Positions 1-13,300 of a stretch of 64,000 nt of DNA are shown here, in pieces. The translations under genes and the position numbers were made by a program. Where the stretch lies: positions 56,984,560-57,048,559 of the forward strand of contig OY987301.1 in assembly GCA_963920635.1 (NCBI GenBank), in the 5' to 3' direction. Source of the stretch: Pseudeuparius sepicola. Taxonomy: Eukaryota; Arthropoda; Insecta; Coleoptera; Anthribidae. Each line of letters begins with the position of its first letter. Position 1 is the stretch's first letter. Under the pieces are notes generated by a model. It searched no databases and was not told the origin of the DNA. It saw only the letters and a program-made list of their open reading frames with translations.

Positions 1-1321
1 GCTTGAGTGATGCTATTTTGGGGCTTTGTTAAAGTATGAGTAAAATGTTTGTAAAAACAACTCATTTGAGCAATTTTAAAAAATCATGCCGTGAAGTAAT
101 TACTCTGTCCAATTACTACCGCCTATGGGATATTCTCCTTTTTAACTACTAATAAAAAAATAGAGACCATTTGTTTTCCTTGTCCTTCAAATACGTTTCT
201 GTATCAACTATCAAATTGGGATACACTGTCGTAGTCCCGATTTCGAAAAATATTGCTATTTTTATGTTTGCATTACTTAATGGCACAATTTAGCAACATA
301 AAATGTACAATAGATAAAATATTGTATAGGGGGTCTCGTGATTCTATATACAGGGCTCTACCACTCGACCAGATATTTTTTGCCTCACTTTTTGAGGATT
401 TTCTTACTAAAAATCTTTGCTCCGAGGGTCTCCTTTTAAGATTTGGACTTTTAAACCGATAACAGTTTGTTATCCTCTGATAACTTCTTTTATTTTGTTA
501 TTGGTATAAAATATCTCTTAGGAAACCTGGGGGCACAGTCGTTTTGGATTACATTTAAATCATTTTCAACTCGAATTTTTCAAAATTTGGATTTTCTTTG
601 CGTATCTACAATTTTTAAGGGAATAAAATAAGAAAAAAAAGTTGCAGAATCGTTCCATTTCCGAAACACAAGGCGTTAAAATTTTGTAAAAAAATCCTTT
701 CTTTCTAATTATTACTCTCTTATAAGATCTATTGTTTTGAATGAAGCTACTAAAAATACAACTTTTTGTACTTTGATTTTTTCGTATATAGTTTCGTTTT
801 CGAGAAAAATAAAATAAATTCAAACTTCAGAGACGTGGAAAAGTTCAGATTTTATTTTTCCCCGAAATCGATGTGGCATTCATAATAAAACAAGGCACAA
901 AAAAGTTTTATTTTTAGTTGCTTTATTCAAAACAATTATGAACATTTTGTGACATATGTTTATACGAACATTTTTTCTTATTTTGACCCAAGGAATAGGA
1001 AAATTTATGCTGCGTGTTTAGGAAACAACTATATATATTAATATCAATAGCAAAATAAGTTATCACAGGATAATTATTGTTGTTGAGGAACCTTCTTTAA
1101 GGGGCCCAATAATATCCGTATGGGGTCCTCAAAGCCAAAAGAAAACACTTATAACGCGAATATCTAATACCCGGTAAAGCCATGTATATAGAATTAGGGG
1201 ACCCTCTGTATATCACCCCGAAAATGATTATTTAATATTTACATCAGGTGTAAAATTGAGCAATATCACACTCTCGCACAAAAAATGTCTTCCAAATTTT
1301 CACTAAATATGTACAGCGTGG

Positions 1322-4300
1322 TCACTTGAATCTGTGATGCAAGTCTGCCGTACCATTCGTGTAACCATTGCTGTACGACACACTGTTAGCTTCACCATTT
1401 GAATCTCCATTCACGAAAGTGACCCTCTGCTTCACATATCCATTTGGAACGTTCCCATTCTTGTTACAATCTTCCTTTTTGCTATTATCGACGCAACCGT
1501 TTTTCTGGGCCTTCTCTAACCTGGCTCGCCTGGACTTGGTGTATGCCTGATTGTAGAAGTCTTTGAACAAAAAGAAGAACATGACGGCGTGCATACCGAT
1601 CCACCAAACAAAGGCACGTGGGTAGTTGCACTCGATTAATAAGAGCTGGAAGGCGTGAATCATGATGCCGACGAACTGTGCCTGAAAATTTCAAGAAAGT
1701 ATAAAATAGTGTCGAATATAATCAATTTGCCACTGTTTACCATCTGTAAGGTAGTGAGGTACTTCTTCCACCACAGGTACTTCTGCATGTTTGGTCCCAG
1801 CGCGCTGAGCATATAGTACGAGTACATGATAATGTGAACGAAAGTGTTCAGCAATCCAAAGAAAGTACTGTGACCCCCAGGGGTGTATTTCACTCCAAAC
1901 CATACTGACATAGGCATAATTCCATGATGTATAACGTGTAACGTGCTGATGTGGTCGAACTTCTTCCTCAGCACGAAAAAGAACTGGAAAATAACGGTCA
2001 AATTAATATGTTTTTCCTAGAAGTTAAGGAAAGTTAAGAAAATGTCTATTAGATTTTTTTTTTAATTTTGAAACTAAAAACCGGTTAGTAAATATTTAAA
2101 CAACGATAAATACTGAAAGAATATTATTGTTAGGTAGCAGATTTAGGATAGAAATATTTTCACATAAATAAAGCAAACATATAGCAATGAAAAAAAACTT
2201 AACACAAACACCAAACCAAAACGGATCGCGGCATGGCTGCAATTTCGTTAGGATAGTGCAGTTGCCGTGCCGGCAGCGATTTAAAGATCGTGAGAAAATG
2301 TGTATGCCATCTGTGGTCTGCGAAAACTCCCGAAAAGTCCTCAATAAATGCTGGTGCTTGTTTCAAGTTTTATAACGCTTGCCCTGTGTAGAATCAAGAC
2401 TGACACCTCAGACAACAACATAATGCAGATGAAAGGTATTCCTTTATTTCTTCAGTTTAACCTTCGACATTCTAAAATAAGGCTGAATACCTAATGTAGT
2501 GTGGCAACACCGCTCTCCCGAAGTCACACTGGCCGTGTCTTTTCAAGCAGGGATGTCGAGTTAGTGCACGGCCACACATAAGGCGGACGGCGGACGGCGG
2601 ACCGGAGAGCAGAGCGGAGATGGTAGCGGAGCTTTCAAAACAATAGGAAGCCTACTATCGTGTCCACACATACCGCGGAGAGACAATTTCCGACGTATTG
2701 ACGCGTATTTAATCTCGAAAATAGAGCGTTGTATTCTTATATACCTACTTAATAATAAACAATATGGATCGCGAAATGCTAATTAGTGAAGTTTTTAGAT
2801 GCAAACCCCTATGGGACATAACTCATGCACATCACCACAACCAAGGTGTTTCAGACAACATTATTTTTGTACAGATGATGGAATTCACCAAGTGTTTCCC
2901 TGCTTACGTTTATTTCATGCACCCACACTGCACGTTTATTTTTTAAAATCCTAAATTTGAGTTGTGAATTTTCACATAAAAATAATGTAGAAATCGACAT
3001 TTTTATAGCTGTCTCTATGAAGTTCGACTTTTAAATGTTTCCACTTTACTTCCAACCTCTCTGAGCAATACGCTTTTCAAAGCTGTCACAATCCGCTGAC
3101 TGTGTGGACACTAGTCGCACTAAACTCCGCTTTCCGCTCTGCTCTCCGGTCCGCCGTCCGCCTTATGTGTGGCCGTGCACTTACACGGGTACTAAGGTTT
3201 CCTTGACTCGAGACATAACACCAACTTTTGTTGTTTTTTTTTATGGAAACCATAGTTATTTCCGTTATTTTTCTGAATAACCATATCGAGTATTATATCG
3301 TTGGAAAGCTCTAAAAATGCCTGATTTTTTGAGACCATGGCCAATATGGTTTCCATTTAAAAAAACACAATATATATTACCTATATATACAGTGCTCGCC
3401 AAAAAGTTGGAACCATGTTAGTTGAGTTTTTCATGAAACTAGCCGATTAGGATCCAAAAAGGGTCCATAACTAAAAAATATCACGTTCGGATGATAATCT
3501 AAAGTCAAATATGGCACACCGAAAAAAATTAAATTTATTAGTTTTCATATTTTTTCAAAAAATAAAAAAATTATCATTCAAATCCCATCTGGTTCAAAAT
3601 TTTTGGCGGGCACTGTATATATCGAGAGTAGGATTTCAACGAAAATGCCACTAGTGCTATTATGGCCGTAATCATCACCTGATTGGTTAATATTTTAAAA
3701 ATTATGTCATTTCATTGGTTCTTATTAGCAGGCTTGAATTCCCAAACAAATGATGCCTTTTTGAATATTCTACCGTGATTTTCTCAGAAACGGTTTATTT
3801 TTCAAAAAAGGTATCAAAAGAATATTGCTAAAGTCACTTGAAACAGCATAAAAAAGAATATAGGGCATAAGCGTCACGCAGTTTTCAAAAATTTACATAT
3901 TTTATAAGCAACATAATATTTCACTTTTAAGGTTTTTTTAAGGTTGTCGTCAAACACAACGTAAAGGTTAATGTACCATATCAAAAGGTCTCTAAAAAGC
4001 CCTATCGATTATAACTATTTACGCAAGTACATCCTAAGATCTGTGAAATTATGGCAGGCCTATCCACCGCATTTCGCTGCACAAGTGGCCAGGCGTCGAA
4101 CAGTGTAACCCATGCAAGTACTGGTGATATTATATTGTGCCAGCATGGTTTTACTACAATATTTATCTTCTCTGTCTCCTTCATCTATTTTTACTACTAA
4201 TACAAGGTTCGGTTTAATATGGTTAAAAAAGTGTTTTCTCTCCTATTTTATTGCGGTGCCGCATGTTCTCGAGCTACCCTGGTAAAATATAAATAAACTC

Positions 4301-7300
4301 ATTTAGAACACAGTGATATACGTTGTAAAACCTACAGAAAGGGCACTTTACTGATGTGGAAAATTAGTTTTTTCAAAATTCCCCAGGCATACGTGATTTT
4401 TCGAAAGTAAAATTATGTCACAAATTAGTTTAAAACCAAGCAGGGCTGATCCCCAGAAGCTCAAATTTCAACTCGAAATTTTTTTGTTATTACACCCTAC
4501 GTAAACTCTATCCGTGGACACCCTGTATATAAATGAGGTAGGCAATAATGTTATTGTTGAGTTAACAGGTGCTTTGTTGTACTTACCGTATCAAAAAATT
4601 CAGTGTACTTAGAAAAGTAGTACCACCACGACGCATGCACCATCTGTAATAATTAAAATTTATAATAAATTAACTTTAAAATGGATCGGTACCTTACTCT
4701 TATTGTACTGGGTTTATTACTATAATCTACCGGTTGGCACTTGATGCTATATTCTCCTGTGAACCACCCTCCCATTCCAACCTGTAAAAAATCAGTAGCT
4801 TCATATTAAAAAATATGGTATTTCTTGAAAATAATAATGTACCTGGTAGAACAGCCACGTACTAAATATAACTTGGAACATATTGTAAAATACTAGCATC
4901 CGTTGTAGATGGAATGGTTTTCTATTTTCCATTAATTTTGGTCCTAATACCTGAAATCACAAAACAATATAATATTTGATAGGAAAATTAGTCCCTAAAA
5001 ATTACGATCGAACATCGAAAAATTAAGACGACCAATTATAGAGTAGGAGCAGTAGACAAATGCAAGGAAAAAATTTTTAACAAGCTAAAATTTTGTTTAT
5101 AAGTAAGTCATACCCTCCTTACTAACATACTAAAAGTCCCAAAGTCTCCCATTCCGGGAACCCTGAAAAATCTTAGCCGCCATCTTTTATTTTTTAGCTT
5201 TTGGTAAATAATTTCTTAACGGTGCATTATTTTGGGAAATATGTAATATACTTATTTGTAGAGAATTAAAAAACACATATTTTATTTTTTTATTGATTAC
5301 GATAGCATAAATAGTAAAAAAGTTACAGCAGATAAACTTTAGTCGCAAAGTTTAATTTCTCAGATTTTGCACATTGGGGTTTTTCAGTCCTACCCGACAT
5401 TATATCGTGAATATATCTAAAAATATTAACATTTTAGCAATATTTATTTATGTTTATAAACTAAATTTAAATTAATATTTCAAATGACGTATCGGTACCT
5501 ACTTTCTTCCATTTCCTCCATCTCTTCCATTCAAAAAATATTAGAATCATTAACTTTACAGCTTCTATATGTAATAACAATAACCATAGACCATATCTCT
5601 CAGCTCTTATAAACAATTTTATTATTTGAACATATGTTCAATAGTTTGCCCACACCCTAGCAGTTCTACTCAGTTGCGCAAAGCTGGATAACTTCGCATC
5701 ACACTCGAACTAGTTTTTTAGTATTTCTTGTTCGCCTATATTCTCAAAATCAAGGAGGCGGTATAATTTTTTTAAAGTTTCGATATCTTGGATCGATATT
5801 TGCCTAAAAATTATGTGACTTAAAGCTTCTTATGTTAAGAAATGGGCTCTAAGACTTCTTGAATAGGCATGTCCAGATATTAAGTGAGGTATGGTGTTTT
5901 TTGCATAAACAGTTTGCCACAAGTCCTCAATTCCACTACCACTCATCAAGTACCCAATGCTTCCCATAAAGGACATAAGCATGTGGAAGCCTCCCAATCT
6001 TACAATTATCGCTAGAACTGGAACCTTCAACAATATCCACAGCTTTTAAAAAAGGGGTTGATCAAATAATGTGACAATACAACATTTCCCATATTTATGT
6101 CGTTCCGAGGTTTCTGCTGCGAATGTTAAAGCTGTTTGTATGGAATAGAGGTTGCTCGGATCAAGGTTGACAAATAATGGTAATGGTTCTATTTTTGCAG
6201 AACTGATTGTTGTTGTATAGTTTACTGAAGACATGTAACCGTTCCATGAAAATGTGTTTAGTAAAAATATACTCCCAGCAATCCATAAAGTATCCAACAT
6301 TTTAGCAGATTTCAGTGCCATAATTTCCAATTTCAGTTGCTTTAATGGTTTCCTTTGATTTAGTAATAACGTTTTCTTCTTTGTTGTCTTGCGAAATACA
6401 CAAAATACCACTCACTGAATGGAAAGTCCCATAACATTTATATCAGCATTATCATTATCAAATACTTACAAATTGAATAAAATTTTCAGTATTTACCACT
6501 TAATTAGGTCTGAATGACAACAGCCAAATTTTCAAATTTTAAACATTCTTTGTATGAAATAGAAATACCAAGTGCAAAAAATAACACTCCCTTACAGAGT
6601 GCAGGGTTGGCATGGCCAGTTTTGTTTTAACGATCCCGTCGTAACCATTTATTTGTGTCTTGGTTCAACAAGGTAAACCCGTCAAACGTCTTAAAATCGA
6701 GCTTAAAATGTTGTTTGCAAGTGTTGGAAAGGCAGTATTAGTAATTTAAATGGAAAAATCTGAAAATTAAAATTTGTCACCAAAATGTTAGCGCCATAAC
6801 TTTTTTGTTATTTATCCTACAGTATCAAATAAAAAACAAAATGTGTGTTTTTTAATTCTCTACAAAAAATATATTAGATATTTCCCAAAAAAAGTCACTG
6901 TTAACGAGTTATTTACAACAAACTAAAAAAACAAGATGGCGGTCAAGATTTTTCAGGGTTCCCGGAATGGGAGACTTTGGGACTTTTAGTATGTTAATAA
7001 TAAACAAATTTGTAGCTTGTTAAAAATTATTTCCTTTCTCGAGGAAGAACGTGTATATTGGTCCTGCCCTAATTAATATCAAAGGTTGGGTCAGAAACGC
7101 ATACCTAAAAAAGTACACAGTGTCAAAATTTAAATTTTATTTTATATTTATTCAAATAACTTTTAAACGAATCGAAATATTTCCACGAGTTATTCAACAA
7201 CTTATTAGCATAAGGGACACCACGTCGGATATTCCGAATTGCGGACTATACAGGGTGTCCTGAAATTAGCCTGCCATAATTTACCAACTTGTTCAACGAC

Positions 7301-10300
7301 CTAAAAAAAAATGAAAAAAGTGCCTATAAACATGGCCTCAAAAATACCCCCTAATGAGACTATAGTCCCCGAAAGGGACAGTTTCACAAAAGGTTTTTTC
7401 TAAATATTTCCAGAACGAACAAAGATAAAAATCTGAAATTTGGTATGTGGTGTACCTGCGAGATTTGACATTTGCCGAGGTAGCGATAGTTAGATATTCG
7501 TAATCATAGGCGTCCTAAATGGGGGGGTTAAGGGATTAAAAATACCCTAAATTTTTTGTGTGTGCTTTTTCCCCAAATTTATTGCGAAATTATAAAATTT
7601 CAGGGTATTCTACGATAAAAATGTGCTCTTTTTGAACTTTGATAGTGTGCACCATTTTCGAGTAAAATCGTATTGAAAATTTTTTGCAGAGGGCCATGAA
7701 AATGCGTATTAGAAATTAGCCTGCCATATTTTCCCAGCGTCTTCTGCGACCCAAAAAAATTAAAAAGTTCCCATAAACATTGCCTCAAAAATGCCCCCTA
7801 AGAGGGCTATAGCTCCCGAAATGGACACTTTGGCAAACGGTTTTTTCTAAATATTTCCAAAACGAGCAAAGATAAAATTCTGAAATTTGGTATGTGACTT
7901 ACCTGGGAGAATAAATCATGAAAAAATCGCCCAAAAAAATTGGGATATTTTTACCCTTGACCCCCCTTATTTGGGACGCCTACGATGAAGAATGCCAATC
8001 TATCTCTACCTCGGTAAACGTCAAATCTCACAGGTATATCACACACCAAATTTCATAATTTTATCTTTGTTCGTTCTGGAAATATTTAGAAAAAACCGTT
8101 TGCCAAAGTGTCCATTTCGGGGGCTATAGCCCCCTTAGGGGACTTTTTTGAGGCCATGTTTATAGGAACTTTTTTTATTTTTTTTGTATCAAAAAACGTG
8201 GTGGTAAATTACGGCAGGCTAATTTCTAATAGACATTTTCATAGCACTCTGCAAAAAATTTTCAAAACGAGTTTACTCGAAAACAATGCATGATATCGAA
8301 GTTCAACAAGATCACCTTTTCTTCGTAGAATACCTTCAACTTTCATAATTTAGTAAGAAATCTGGAAAAAAGTATACAATTTTTTTTTGGTAATTTTAAC
8401 TCCTGAAGATTACGCTATTTGGGACGCCTATGATTAAGAATGTCTAACTATCGCTACCTCGGTAAATGTCCAATCTCACAGGTACATCACATACCAAATT
8501 TCAGAATTTTACCTTTGTTCGTTCTGGAAATATTTATAGAAACTGATTGTGAAACTGCCCCTTTTGGGGGCGAAAGCCCCATTAGGGGGCATTTTTGAGG
8601 CCATGTTTATAGGAACTTTTTTCATTTTTTAGGTCGTAGAACACGCTGGTAAATTATGGCAGGCTAATTTCGGGAGACCCTGTATAGACCGTCAGATAGT
8701 GACAGATTTAGCTGGCCCATTTTCACATACAAGTCTTGAAGAGGATTGAAAAGTACATCGATGTTGAGTAGAATGAAGGGAAATTTAGGAGTGGCCCCTG
8801 GGGATAACATATGGAAAATTCAATTTTCCTTAACAGAAATAAAAAGGTGGCTGTTGCCCGTATTTTCACGCAAGCCGTGTTCATTAAATGATTAATTAAT
8901 AGAACCTGGCTTCGGAAAACCAAAGGCTTGAGTGTTGCAGATGGCTAAAGGGTTGAAATAAGGGCGTAATCTTGTAAGGAAAAATCGAGATTACGACCGA
9001 TTTTTCCACACAAGTCCATCGAAAGTATGAAAATATAGATCTTCACTAGCCCGAAAAACATAAAAACATATTAACATATTCTATATTATATTATATGGGA
9101 AAATCGAATTTTCCATATGTTATCATTAGGGGCCACTCGTAAATTTCCCTTCATTCTACTTCGATGTACTTTCCAACCCTCTTCGAGGCTTGTATGCGAA
9201 AATGGGGCATCTAAATCTGTCACTATCTGAGGGTCTAATATGGTGAGGTAGATAAAAATAATGGCAGAATTGCCCACCAAAAGTAAAATCTATAATTTCA
9301 GCTATAGGGTTTATTGCCTTCTTGGCCCATGTTAATGGTGGCATTATTGCGGATCATAATTACTTTATTACCTGTTGTGCTTTCTTAGGACAGTTTATTA
9401 ACAATCCGAAATCTTAATAAATAACTAGTACCTATCTTCCTACATAAATATAATGGAAATTAATATTACGTCTATTATTTTTATTGATAAACAATAGAAT
9501 GTCTCTTCTAAATGTCATAAACGGAGTTTGTACTGAAGAAATTGGTCAGTTTCAAATTGATCTCGGTGACATCATATTCGAAAAATATGGAGCAGAACTT
9601 GACAAAGGGAAGTCTTTATTGGTACTAAATGTTTTTTTTAAGTGAAGAAGTGTTCTGGTCGTGTGCTAAAAAAACTGTACGGTGAAGCTTTTTACCATAC
9701 GACATGATAATAATATCGCGACAAGTTTAAATACATAATAACGAAAGTGAATTACAAATTCAAATCATAATATTCGGTTTTACACCTGAACATTAGTCTG
9801 CACTTGGGCTGTGCGCTTTTTAGGTAGAATATGTTCTTAAATAATTTAGTGGGCAATTTTGCCATACCCAGACCCATGACGTCATGACAAATTTGTACCT
9901 GGCCGTTTGGTCCGCAATAATTCGTTTGCACCCCGCCAAGTACGGCACTTCAGGTGCTTTAAAACTTCACATATTTTTTGGGTGTAGTGCATAAATGTGT
10001 TGTCTTTGTGCGAAAAACGTTTACCTACTTTGTAGATGTCTCTAGGGGTAACCGATTTCGGGTTATTTACACTTTAAAAGTTCCATGCATCTAACAACAA
10101 TATTTCTCTCCAAGCTGCTGGCATTCATTCAAAGTCGTATTTTGTTAATTTGCCAACATACAAAATGAGAAATTCGCCAATAATTTTAGTGTTCAAAAGT
10201 TATTTGCAAAAGTAATATAAAATAAAATTTATATTTCATCTTTTTCGATAGGTATGTGCTGTTGACCCCGCCTTTATATGAACTTTTCCCCTTTTCTGCC

Positions 10301-13300
10301 GATGTTTTTTCAGCGTTGGAAGTCTGAACACTTTTTTTGAAACACCCCGTATATTATAAATAGGTAAATTCTATATCAAACTGGTTTACCTTTACAAACG
10401 TAACGGAATTTTATGTACCTACATATTAGTTAAATTTGTTAAGGTATAATTTACACATAAAATCTGGGTGAATGCCCTGATTATTGATAAATAAAGACCT
10501 GCTGTGATATTAGATTTATTAGGTACAATCAGTCAACTTATTAATTTGTATTCAAATAAAAAGTGGAAGAAATATAGAACAGATAGACACGAACAAAAAG
10601 TTGTCAACTCAATCATTTGCATTTAATTTAGATGTTAATTATTGTTCTTATGTTGTTATAGTGTTACGTCAGAACAATCAATAACCAACATAAGCATCGG
10701 CCAAGTTATTATGAAAGTTATTATTTTCAAAACATATTTATTAGTTTCATTATTATTATTACTAAACTATATTACTCAAAAGTGTAAAACACGGTGAGAT
10801 TTATAAAAAAAACTGTTTGTTGGGCACAATAACAACAAATTTTAGCGGTAAAATTTACATTTAAATTTTTGACAATTTAAATATACGGGGTGAGTCAGAA
10901 TGTATAGTAGATACTTTAAAGGGGTGTTCGGCAGGTGGTTTTAACAGGGGTCTTTCATATAAAATTTTTGCCAAGTTATTCGGGTCTACATTATGACCCA
11001 AAAGTATTTTTTTTATTTATATCTCAATAACGGCGTTACTTAAAAATTTGAAATTTGGTATGTGTTATCTACTTACAGGAAGACGTCTTATAGGGTAGTT
11101 TATTCATTTTGACACACTGCCCTAAAAAGGGTAAAAACTAACAACCCCTATTAATTTTTTTGCACCAACTTTTTTGTGGGTCATTTTTACGTATAACAAA
11201 AATATGATTTGTGTAGCCCCTTTATTTAAGAAACTTTTTTCCCCTCTACATTTTTTCTCGAAAACACAATATTTTTGCTACAAAATAGTTATTTATGTAC
11301 CAAGGCAACTTTTTATGACTCATGTGGAATTTAGTTGCCGAGGCCTCTGACCGAGGCAACTAAACCACATGAGTCATAAAAAGAACTTCAGTGCCGAGGT
11401 ACATATTATATATTTTTTGAAACCTAGGTCAAGTATGACAAGACACGGCACCTTCGAACAGAAAAACCAAATTGCTGCTTGTTGTGCAGCCTCCATAACA
11501 AATCTATTGATATTCAAACGTACTAAAATATTTATACTGATAGATTGCGCTGCTATAGGTAACAATTTCGCAATGTGCACGAATAGTTAAATGAAGGCAC
11601 GGAAAGCCCAAATCGAAAAATTTTATATGAAAGACTCCCCTTAAAACCACTTGCCGAACATCCCTTTAAAGTATTACCTAACTATACATTCTGACTCACC
11701 CTGTATATTTCGCAAGGACGAAAAGTGAATCTGACAAATGCATAAGTATTATTTCAATCCATATTAACCAGTTTCCATACTACTGACACAACTTACCCTA
11801 ACACAGAGTAAGCTGTGCTATTGACCTATATGCCGAATTATTGTTGACAACTTCAATACTATTCTGTTCTATGACATGCCAAAGACCAATGAAAATATTC
11901 AAATAATAAATTTATTATTTGAATTAATTAACCAAACTGAAGATATTTCCAAAAAATCTAAAAATTCTTGTTCTAACCACAGGAACCAAGCAAAAATTCA
12001 GTTTACATTAAAATACACGTGTGAATGAACTACGAATACAAACTCCACTCAATCATTTCGTTATAATACGCATATAATTAAAACCAGCAATCAAGTTTTA
12101 TCAACCGCCTGATTGCCAAATTATGATTTCAAGGTACAAAAACTAACAATTTATTTATAACCTTGATCACCGAGTATGCCCACGGGGCAGACCGTATAAA
12201 TTTCCGTCGGGTTAATTTGCGAAATACCTCATTAACAATTTTTTTTCAAAGCCGAAAAATTAATTTTGGGGCTTCCCATATACCTACCTCAAGTCAAAAG
12301 CAAGCAATGGATGTGGTTGACCTTAGAGCAATAAATAATGTGCCTTCTAAAAGGCCGATTAAATAGTTATTTAGTTAAATTCAATGTCAACTTGGCAGAT
12401 TATGTGTCATGCTCTTGAATTTTTATTCTTCAACATGAACTAGTGAACAAAAAAACTTTTCTCGGGACGGTAAGGTAGGGCAAACACATTTGAGAAGTGA
12501 GGGATACAACTAGATATAGGGGGGGGGGGTTGAAAACAAAAGAAATGACATTATTTTTGTGGAAAAAAATTGCGAAGCAGACAAAAACTTGTCAAATGTT
12601 CAAGGCCACACAGTTTAAATGAAAGAATAGCACCTACCGTGAACATAAAATATCAGCTGGTGGTATTTTTTTGCTAACAATGGGGATCATAATCATATTT
12701 GTGCAGCAAGCAAGAATAGGTAATCTTTTTCTTCCACATAAGAGACAAAAGTGGTAACAAGGTTATATTTTATTGGCTCAATATTAACTCATGATATTTT
12801 ATTCACTCAATTTTCACATTTTCTATTTTATTTTATTGTTCACTTTTAACACTGGCAAGAATTCCATTATTAATAATTGCCTAACAAAACTGAACACACC
12901 TTAGTGATATGGAAGTAAAAATATAAGTTACTGCTTATAAAATGTTTGCTACACCCAAGTATCAAAAATATCATTTTAAAAGGGCCACTCTACCTTAAGT
13001 ATATCAATCTAACATTTTCTCACCAGTGTCGTAGAAGTAAATTGGAATATGTTTTAAGATGGAGCCATAAAGATTATTATTGTTTTTCAAAATGACATTA
13101 AACAGAGTAGTGGGGTTTGCTTACCAAAATGCGCCACAGGCAATTTTTTTTAGAAATTTTAAGTTCGAATAGTTGAGGCATAATAAATTACAAAATCGCA
13201 TCTTCACGATGGTTTTCTTTTTTTTTCTCAATTTAGGGTTAATAGGTACTAATCATCTACTGAGTAATTTGTTTTGAACAACAATTTAGTACTTAGTAAC

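Noticed and set aside
1660..2001. ELOVL exon starting at an ATG near 2001
   Set aside because: That ATG lies in intron sequence. The exon begins at 1983 after TTTTCCAG, in phase with the upstream exon ending at 4587.
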